Positions 57,244 to 64,000 of a DNA stretch of 64,000 nucleotides are shown here, in pieces. Where the stretch lies: positions 1-64,000 of the forward strand of contig WEDG01000719.1 in NCBI GenBank assembly GCA_017591395.1. Direction: 5' to 3'. Source of the DNA: Schistocephalus solidus. Taxonomy: Eukaryota > Platyhelminthes > Cestoda > Diphyllobothriidea > Diphyllobothriidae. Numbering within the stretch: the stretch's first letter is position 1; each line of letters starts with the position of its first letter. Under the pieces are notes generated by a model. The model did not search any database and was not told where the DNA came from. It saw only the letters and a program-made list of their open reading frames with translations. Both the position numbers and the translations under genes were made by a program.

Positions 57244-58614
57244 TAGGTTCCGGTTTTAATGGAGCATGCTGTTACTTCTGTTCCAAACATGCGTCAGTTT
57301 CGATGTTCAGACTCTCGTGTTGTCGCGTTATTTTTCATTTCGACGTGAATTTTCGATTTGTATTTTTTTCCAACTACTTCGGTAGGTTATATTCGCTTTC
57401 ATCGCGCCTCTGGCTGCCCTTTACTGTTCATTTATATAGGGAATTGGAACACTTTATAGGTTAGACTATGGAGAGTCTGAAAGGACTTTTCTGCGGAATT
57501 TGCACCATAAGTCTCAACTCAAAGCCATCTTAACCAGATCTGCCGTTAAATATGAGTCAATATCACAGTTCAGCTTGTTTTACCTCTTTTCATTAAGCAT
57601 GTGTTATATATACCCTAAAATATGAACTCGGTCTTCCTACCATCGCATGGGATATGTGAAAAATTCTATCAATCAAGAAGTCCAATATAACCTTTCCACC
57701 CCTGCACGCAACACACTAAGACCTAGTGAGTTTTCCCATTTTGATCACTAGCAGTTTGATCCCGCGTTAGCAAATTTGAGAGATCCGAGGCGATAACTTG
57801 AATCATCGAACAGAACAACTCTTGCAGAGGCGCAGCCGTCATCTGTTGCAGTGGTAACATGACACACGCAGATTTCGAGTCCGCCAAACGTCAGCCCATG
57901 ACCGATTGGCTCGGCACGCCATGTCCTAATTTTGTGCATTTAGCGCTGTGACAATGGCGCACCAACTAATCTCTCCCAAACTTCAGCATTTCAATAAACC
58001 TGTTCTGGTGAGTCTTTCCTCTTTCTGTGATTGATTTGCCGTATTACCATCACAGATTGCAGCCGGAGGTTCAGGTACGTGTGGCGCCGATTTTGTGCGG
58101 CTACGGGAGATTCGGATCATTGGTGGACTGCCCAGCTTTCCCAACGCGGTTTCTATCTCCCCAATTTTTTTAAGTGTTACGCCAGTTTTCTTTGGCCGGG
58201 TGGGATAGGGTACGCCAGTCTCATTGTATATTTATATATTACTGACTGCAATTGAGAAGCTTGCAAAATTACACAGTTATTCCGTTGAGGCGGACATTAT
58301 TCAGCTCAAATATTCCAACAAATTTTTCGGACCAAAAGCGAGCAAAACTTGTCTGGATTCTTTAGTCGATGTTTAGATATGAAGTTTTATCAGAATTTCA
58401 AAAGAGTTCCTGAACTTTTACTGATTTTTACGAGCGCCTTAGCTTTCCAACCATGTTCGCAGAATACTGATAGGATGCGCATTCTGTCGGTCAGTCGTGC
58501 CATGACTGTTCTTTATTTTCGTTCGAACAAATCCGCTACGACTGGTGACTTGATGATGTACTGAGTAGAACCCGACGTGACCCCTAACGAATTCATCAAT
58601 TTTAGGCTTGTCGG
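57244..58614. other. IFT54 3' flank and intergenic; no gene recognised
   Basis: No clear AATAAA signal is seen until about 57991, so the 3' UTR end is unknown. Short frames at 58031-58564 have no motif. Confidence 0.4.
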
Positions 58615-58795
58615 TGGTATGTATCCAACACAGAAAGGCTGGTTGTAAACGTGTACTGAGGACAGGAAACAGCCCAAGTGAGGAGTCTTAGGGGACACAG
58701 CAGGGTACATGGCAAAGCGGGAATGCCATAGGCTGAAGGATGACCAGTCAGAACAAAGGTGTTCTGTCACGTGTGGGGGCGTCACGTAAACTGCA
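58615..58795 (-). repeat. 3' LTR
   Basis: Shares tatgtatccaacacagaa, aggctggttgtaaacgtgta and ggagtcttaggggacacagc with 62024-62243. It is preceded on the minus strand by a purine-rich gggctgaggga, a possible polypurine tract. It has lost about 40 bp relative to the other LTR. Confidence 0.82.
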
Positions 58796-58876
58796 TCCCT
58801 CAGCCCGAAAGTGGACGGCTTCGCAGAGAGGAGGGGCAAATAAAGAAAAGGGAATGAGGGTTAGTTAATAAATGCT

Positions 58877-59573
58877 CTAATAGGTTTCGTCTTGAACTCG
58901 TTGGACGGGTTTGCGGATTCGGGTCGTTCTTCTCAGGGTGGTATTTTCGAACTCTGCGCCATTATGCGGAGTTACTGGTTCCTCTGTCCCTAAGTTACTG
59001 CTGGACGGGGTAGAAGGATGCTGAAAAATAGACACCCCGGGTGGCGGCTTTGTAATAAGTGTAGGCCGTAGATATTCCGTCCTCGGGACGCCAGAATCAA
59101 CATCAAGGGTTTCGGGTAGTTCTAACTTCCCGAATTCTTCCCTTTCTGTGTCCGTTCGGATGTGGACTTGGTCCGGATGTCGACGCACAATTCTCCCATC
59201 TTCTAACGCCAATTGTACAATCTGTCCCTCCCTTCTTCGAACTGTTGCTGGATACCAGCTCGCTTCATGTTCCAGTCTCGTGTAGACACTTTTGTTAGGC
59301 AAGAAGATTCAAGGTCGCGTGTGCGCGTCATATCACGCAGTCATCTTCGTCTGCTGCTCATTTATTTTATCATGCATTGAAGGATTAATTAGATCGAACC
59401 GTGTGCGCAACTGCCTCTTGAACATCAATTATGCAGGCGAAGAACCAGTTGAGTCGTTTGGGGTCATGCGATATTTGAACAAAAAGCGTGACAGCTTCAT
59501 GCTTAAAACCGCTTGCGTCTGTTTGGCTACCCCGTATTTTATCGTCTGAACCGCATTCTCGGCGAGAACATTT
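58877..59573 (-). pseudogene. Integrase C-terminal part
   Basis: Starts ENAVQTIKYGVAKQTQA (normally within the end of the catalytic core), then FLFKYRMTPNDSTGSSPA. After a stop it continues MFKRQLRTRFDLINPS, and then the 59302-58877 frame with HEASWYPATVRRREGQIVQL and RRTTRIRKPVQRVQDETY. The HHCC finger and the DD of DDE are absent. Confidence 0.8.
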
Positions 59574-59574
59574 G

Positions 59575-59901
59575 TCATATCCCTCGTTTTTCGCCCAGCA
59601 AACCTAATAGAGGTTTTCGGTCAGTGTGAATTTCGAATGGCCGGTTAAAAAGATACAAGTGGAAGCGTTGTAGGCCAGACATTATTGCTAAGGCCTCTTT
59701 ATCTAACTGCGAATAGTTGTTTTCCGCCTGGGTCATGATTCTTGATGCAAAGGCAATCGGAATCTCGTCTCCAGAAGGCATTCGGTGCATGAGAACTGAA
59801 CCCACGCCGTACGGGGATGCACCACATTTGAGTATGATAGGCTTTTTGGGGTCGTAGTGAATTAGGACTGAAGGAGGTAAGGGCCGCCTTTGATCGTTCA
59901 A
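59575..59901 (-). pseudogene. RNase H domain, cut short
   Basis: Reads LIHYDPKKPIILKCGASPYG, IPIAFASRIMTQAENNYSQL and DKEALAIMSGLQRFHLYLFN, then HTDRKPLLGLLGEKRGI. The first catalytic Asp position (usually DAS) is GAS here. The domain ends abruptly at 59575 where integrase sequence begins. Confidence 0.8.
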
Positions 59902-59920
59902 AAGCGTTTTATTCGACTCC

Positions 59921-60608
59921 CTACCAGTTCCAGCAATGAATCTTTTCGAGTAATCGATAAAGGGGCTTCGAAATTGTAGCCGATCGATTCATAAATCGAC
60001 TAAAGTGGGTAACCAATCCAAGGAATGAACACAACTGACTAATATTGTTGGGGCGAGGAGCCGTCTTTAAGGCTTTGAGCTTATTTTCGAGTGGGTGGAG
60101 ACCAGTTTTATCTACCTTAATGCCAAGGTACTCCACCGAGTCTGCAAGGAAAGTGCACTCATCTTTCCTGAGTTTGAAACCTGCGTCTTCTAAACGTGCT
60201 AGCACTAGGTTTAGAGCCTAGGTGGCTCGGTTCAGACGGACCCGTTACTAATATGTCATCAAGATATGCGCAAACGTGAGGAATGTCCTCCACGGGACTA
60301 TTAATCAAGCATTGAAATATACCTGAAGCAGAACTTACTCCAAATGGGATTCATTTGTATCGAAATAAACCTTGGTGCGTATTCATGGTTGTGGCGTCTC
60401 GGGATTCGATATAAAGGACGACTTAGTTGTAAGCATGCTTCAAATCCAAAGTTGTGAATTTTCGACCACCCGAGAGAGATGCGTACAGGTCCGCAATGCG
60501 TGGAAGAAGATAAGGATTTAGTTTAGTTGCTGAGTTGATCGTCAGCTTGTAGTCACCACAGATACGTACGGTACCACCAGATTTAAGAACAGGGACTATT
60601 GGGGCCGC
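59921..60608 (-). pseudogene. Reverse transcriptase, Ty3/gypsy type
   Basis: Reads IPFGVSSASGIFQCLI, then HVCAYLDDILVTGPSE near 60250-60300, with the intact catalytic YLDD. The 60205-59921 frame follows with LARLEDAGFKLRKDECTFLA and SVEYLGIKVDKTGLHP. Stops occur in the stretch before YLDD. Confidence 0.82.
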
Positions 60609-61110
60609 TCATTCCGAATACTGCACGGGCTCGATGATCGCTTTCCGTAAGCGGTCCAATGCCTCTTCGTCCTTCGGTGCGACTGCATAGGGGACTGACC
60701 AAGCTTTGCAAAGCCGAGGCCGGAATTCTGATGTAAATTGGAATTTCACAAGTGGGCGGTGGTAGTGTGTAGTAGAATCATCGTGAAATAATTCTCTATG
60801 ATTTATCAACAGGGAATCTAGTGCGGGGTTAACACCAATCCGATGTACATAGGATAGCACAGAAGGCACACATTTTATCCAGTTCCGTCCGAGGAGATTT
60901 TGTTGTTGGCTTCCTTTGACTACATGAAACAGCAAATAGTGAAGTTCTCCATCACGCTCAACTTCGGCCGTAAAAACCCCTCGAAGTAGAACGAGCCGGA
61001 AGGAGATGGGGGACTTTCGGAAGAGAGCTCTCATTGATGAGAGTAACAACTGCGCCGGTGTCGATGTCAAACTTCACAGGATGATCATCCACCGGAAGTG
61101 TAATAGTGTA
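60609..61110 (-). pseudogene. Aspartic protease and start of RT
   Basis: One frame near 61040-61110 reads VKFDIDTGAVVTLINESSLP, the DTGA active site of a retropepsin. The 61070-60609 frame (153 codons) holds NLLGRNWIKCV, the HRPLVKFQFTSEFRPRLCKA stretch and VPYAVAPKDEEALDRLRKAI, the N-terminal RT region. A frame change joins them. Confidence 0.78.
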
Positions 61111-61241
61111 GGGTGATTATAGCGGCGTTTTCGTTGAATACATTCGGAGTATCGCCTCGCCATCCACAGCTGGATTCGGGTAGGTTGCATGCATAGTAGT
61201 GTTCGTCTGCAGACGTACACTCGTTCGGTGTGACCGATTTG

Positions 61242-62001
61242 CTAGCAAAACCGGCTAACTATCTTTTTATGTCTACAGTCCGACCATCGGACGTGGTGCT
61301 GACCGCAACGGTAGCAGGACGGTAGTTGAGTTGAAGGAACAGATGATTGCTGTTTAGATGAAATCCCGGCAGTGTTCGCCAGAGAGGAAGCCAATTCAGG
61401 TTCGAAGGATGATATCACTCCAGCGTTTGACTGATTCAGCTGCTGAAGGCTTTGCCGTACGCGCTCTTGATGAGAGGTGATATCACAGGCCTTCTCCCAC
61501 GACAAATTTATCTTCTCTGATAAGAGATATTCCCGCACTTTTTCATGACGCGAACCAACGATCAACTGCTGAACGACCATTGCCTATTCGAATTTGCCTG
61601 CCTTGATCTCTTCATATCTGCAGTCCTGGATGGCGAATGTCAGATTTGTAATAAAATCACCAATGCATTGATTGGATTCCTGACGCAGCTGACAACCGAT
61701 AGCAGCTCAGAAAGATGTTGTTTTTTCCACCCCACGCTGCCTCGAGCTTTGTGAATGCTGTTTGAAAATCGGCAACCTCTTGCAACTTAAGGGCGTCGAA
61801 GTAACGTTGTGCCAACTCTCCTATAGGGGTTAGGAGGAGTTTTAATTTAGAGTTAGCGTCTAGTATACACGTGGGTGACCACATTGGAATCAGTTGAATA
61901 TAATCCTCAAATGTCTTTCTCCATTGTAACCATGAGTCCTTTGAGGATGTCGGAGCGTTTTTCGGCCAGAAAGGTAACGGTGTAGGCAATAATGAAGCCA
62001 T
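61242..62001 (-). pseudogene. Gag remnant with zinc knuckle
   Basis: The piece 62001-61657 begins MASLLPTPLPFWPKNAPTSS and has the capsid-like WLQWRKTFEDYIQL stretch. The piece 61580-61242 holds VREYLLSEKINLSWEKACDI and a zinc-knuckle-like CYRCGQHHVRWSDC. A frameshift near 61640 splits them. Confidence 0.78.
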
Positions 62002-62023
62002 GTTGGTTGAGTTGCGTCGCCAG

Positions 62024-62243
62024 TGTTATGTATCCAACACAGAAGGCTGGTTGTAAACGTGTACTGAGGACGGGAAACAGCACAATCGAGGAGTCTTAGG
62101 GGACACAGCAGGGTACATGGCAAAGCGGGAATGCCATAGGCTGAAGTGTGACCAGGCTGAACAAAGGTGGTCTGGTTGCCTGAAAGTTGCCTTGTCACGC
62201 GCGAGGGCGTCATGTCCAGACCATGCGGGTCACGTACATTGCA
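62024..62243 (-). repeat. 5' LTR
   Basis: On the minus strand it starts TGCAATGTACGTGACC and ends GGATACATAACA. The following CTGGCGACGCAACTC is the likely primer-binding region. It is the longer of the two LTRs. Confidence 0.82.
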
Positions 62244-62248
62244 GTGGG

Positions 62249-64000
62249 TATCTAAACTGTCCTATTATATCGAATGCGAATGTCAACACCAAGTGTGCTG
62301 TGGTGAAATGAAGTCGTTCAAATTTTAGAATTTCGAATTCAGACGCTTCTGCTTCTATGTTCTTCATGAATGTCTGTTATTTAGAAGTAAAAAGTTTGCG
62401 CTTGCACCCCATACAAGGGAAAAATGACAATACTAATGAGTAAACTTAAGGCAAAAAGACTAAATTGGGAACTCTTTTCTTCAGTAACCAGGTCGTTTAT
62501 CAGGCACTCAAAAGCAACATTGTTTAACACTATGGCAGCCGTTGCAACAGCTCATGGGTTGCAACTTGTTGCGTCCAGACACCCTCTATCTGAGATTTGC
62601 ACCGGGTAATGTCTAAGCCTAGCGAGAGCTGGGGTTTCTATAGGGAAATCCATCTACGACAGGAGGCTGAATGTTAGCCAAAAGCCAAAGCTGACAGGTA
62701 GACGAAGTCATCCTGTTTAGCTTCGAAAGTTCGTCAGCTACAGCCTCGAGTCTAAATTTCAGACAGTCATGACAAGGCAGAAGACCCTGCTGTGCCTGCA
62801 ATCTCTTATGACTTGACTTGTTTGGCTGAAAAGCAAAGATCTTTTGATGAACATTGTCATACGAAGTTAGGAGATCCTTTCTATCCAGTAGCTTCAAACT
62901 TGATACATGAATTATCGCTGTAGCGAGCTCAACTGAGAAAATTCGATAGACATCGAAGAAAAACCTCAAGAGCTCGAGAGTGCAGGGGATGGCACGTGAT
63001 GCAAAAATTGTTGAAAAATACTCCGTTGGAAAATAAAATACACCGAGATGAATACACCGAGTTATGGTTAGATTTTCAATGTGACCATGATAAGGCCCCG
63101 AAAAGTTGAGTTGCGAATTTGTTTCCCAACGCGAAGATTAACGGAAGAGATTTGTGAAAAATTCAAATATTCACTAAAAATTCAGGTTGATGAATCCAGT
63201 ACTTATGCTTAAATATATATTTCAGTAGAGTCGGCAAGAATCCATAAATATGCTGTAGTAAAACCCAAATAAGTGCCGTCTACGAACGTCAAATTGTATT
63301 TGGAAATGTGACATAATAAATTCGGCTAAATAGGTAACTTTTCTGTTTGTACATGATGCTAACTGGCGTAAAAATTTCTACCGCGCCCCAAAACAAGGCC
63401 TTACGTTTGTAGTCTAGGTGGCCGTGCCGCATCTCCAAGGCTCAAATGGGAAAATTGTTGTCAAAAACATACAAGTGATTCGGCGGTCGCACTGCCCTGA
63501 TTTGCACACGAAGATGCAGCTTATTTTTTAAGCTTAGTTCTGGCTATGTTAAAGCCATGGGCTTTGTTTTGTTTTTGTCACACCTTAAATGTCCGGGGCT
63601 TTTGTCGATAGGGTTCTTCTAAGGCTTAAGAGGAAATTTTACCGGAATTGTATGCTGGATGCTCACGTTAACAACAACAGCGGGTTGATCGATTGTACCT
63701 TGAACAAACGGAGTTTTACTGGCAGAAATTCTGATTACGAGATTCCAAATGACATGTAGGAATGCAAAATTAATCGTTAATTTTAGGTGTTCAGTAAATA
63801 TAACCGCAACATATCCTACAAATCAATGCTTTCAATTCCCAGAGCTAATCGAGGGCAAGATATAGTCGGTGGTTCGTTTTCCAGATTGATCCCACTTTGT
63901 GATTTTAAAAGGCATCCCTAAGCCCTCGAGTTAATCAACGACTTTTTTATAATATCAACCAGGGATCCTATGGACTGGTCAAAGTTTAAACATACTTTTT
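62249..64000. other. No gene recognised
   Basis: AT-rich. Frames of 61 and 116 codons (62424-62609 plus, 62619-62969 minus) have no domain or splice support that I can see. The window ends here. Confidence 0.4.

Larger units (their letters stand above)
58615..62243 (-). mobile_element. Ty3/gypsy-type LTR retrotransposon with internal deletion
   Basis: Bounded by related LTRs (58615-58795 and 62024-62243). The flanks gtcgg (58610-58614) and gtggg (62244-62248) could be a decayed 5-bp target duplication. Minus-strand order is gag, zinc knuckle, protease, RT, RNase H and integrase C-terminus, the Ty3/gypsy order. At 3.6 kb it is shorter than usual because the RNase H end and most of integrase are missing. 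Frames are broken. Confidence 0.88.

Overview
The window is eukaryotic nuclear DNA. It has no bacterial-style gene packing, it carries spliceosomal GT-AG introns (some only 29-61 bp), and it is full of retrotransposon remains. One non-LTR family carries C2H2 zinc-finger repeats of the [13 protein letters not shown] type at its C-terminus. From memory this signature belongs to diphyllobothriidean tapeworms (Spirometra, Dibothriocephalus, Schistocephalus). The host is therefore most likely a cestode flatworm; the species is not resolved.

Layout. Positions 1-3350 are a tandem array of about 303-bp units, each with a tRNA-like head on the minus strand. The array ends in an endonuclease fragment of a non-LTR element (3353-3848). 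From 3850 to 31300 there is no convincing host gene. This part holds a telomere-motif MITE-like family (4.5, 8.1, 12.1, 14.6 and 17.5 kb), tails of the zinc-finger LINE (13.1, 15.8 and 23.6-26.9 kb), a Penelope-type fragment with a hammerhead-like core (19.4 kb), SINEs (22.6 and 30 kb) and microsatellites. Positions 31300-38760 hold two degenerate CR1-like LINEs, the first with its 3' end duplicated. At 39.2-39.5 kb a near-perfect palindrome carries two inverted hammerhead ribozyme motifs.

The one confident host gene is TRAF3IP1 (IFT54), a ciliary intraflagellar-transport protein, on the + strand from 40183 to 57243. I reconstructed about 14 exons from homology and reading phase: a calponin-homology N-terminus, a charged middle, a conserved acidic and KILxxK block, and the IFT20-binding coiled-coil C-terminus. 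An exact match to the RFX X-box consensus and a CCAAT box lie about 60-80 bp upstream of the start codon. The first introns are 29-61 bp and the later ones run up to 6.5 kb. The large introns hold a 4.3-kb antisense zinc-finger LINE, further LINE tails, TIR elements and a (GA)n tract.

Downstream, 58615-62243 is a minus-strand Ty3/gypsy-type LTR element with both LTRs. It is missing the end of RNase H and most of integrase. The last 1.7 kb shows nothing recognisable.
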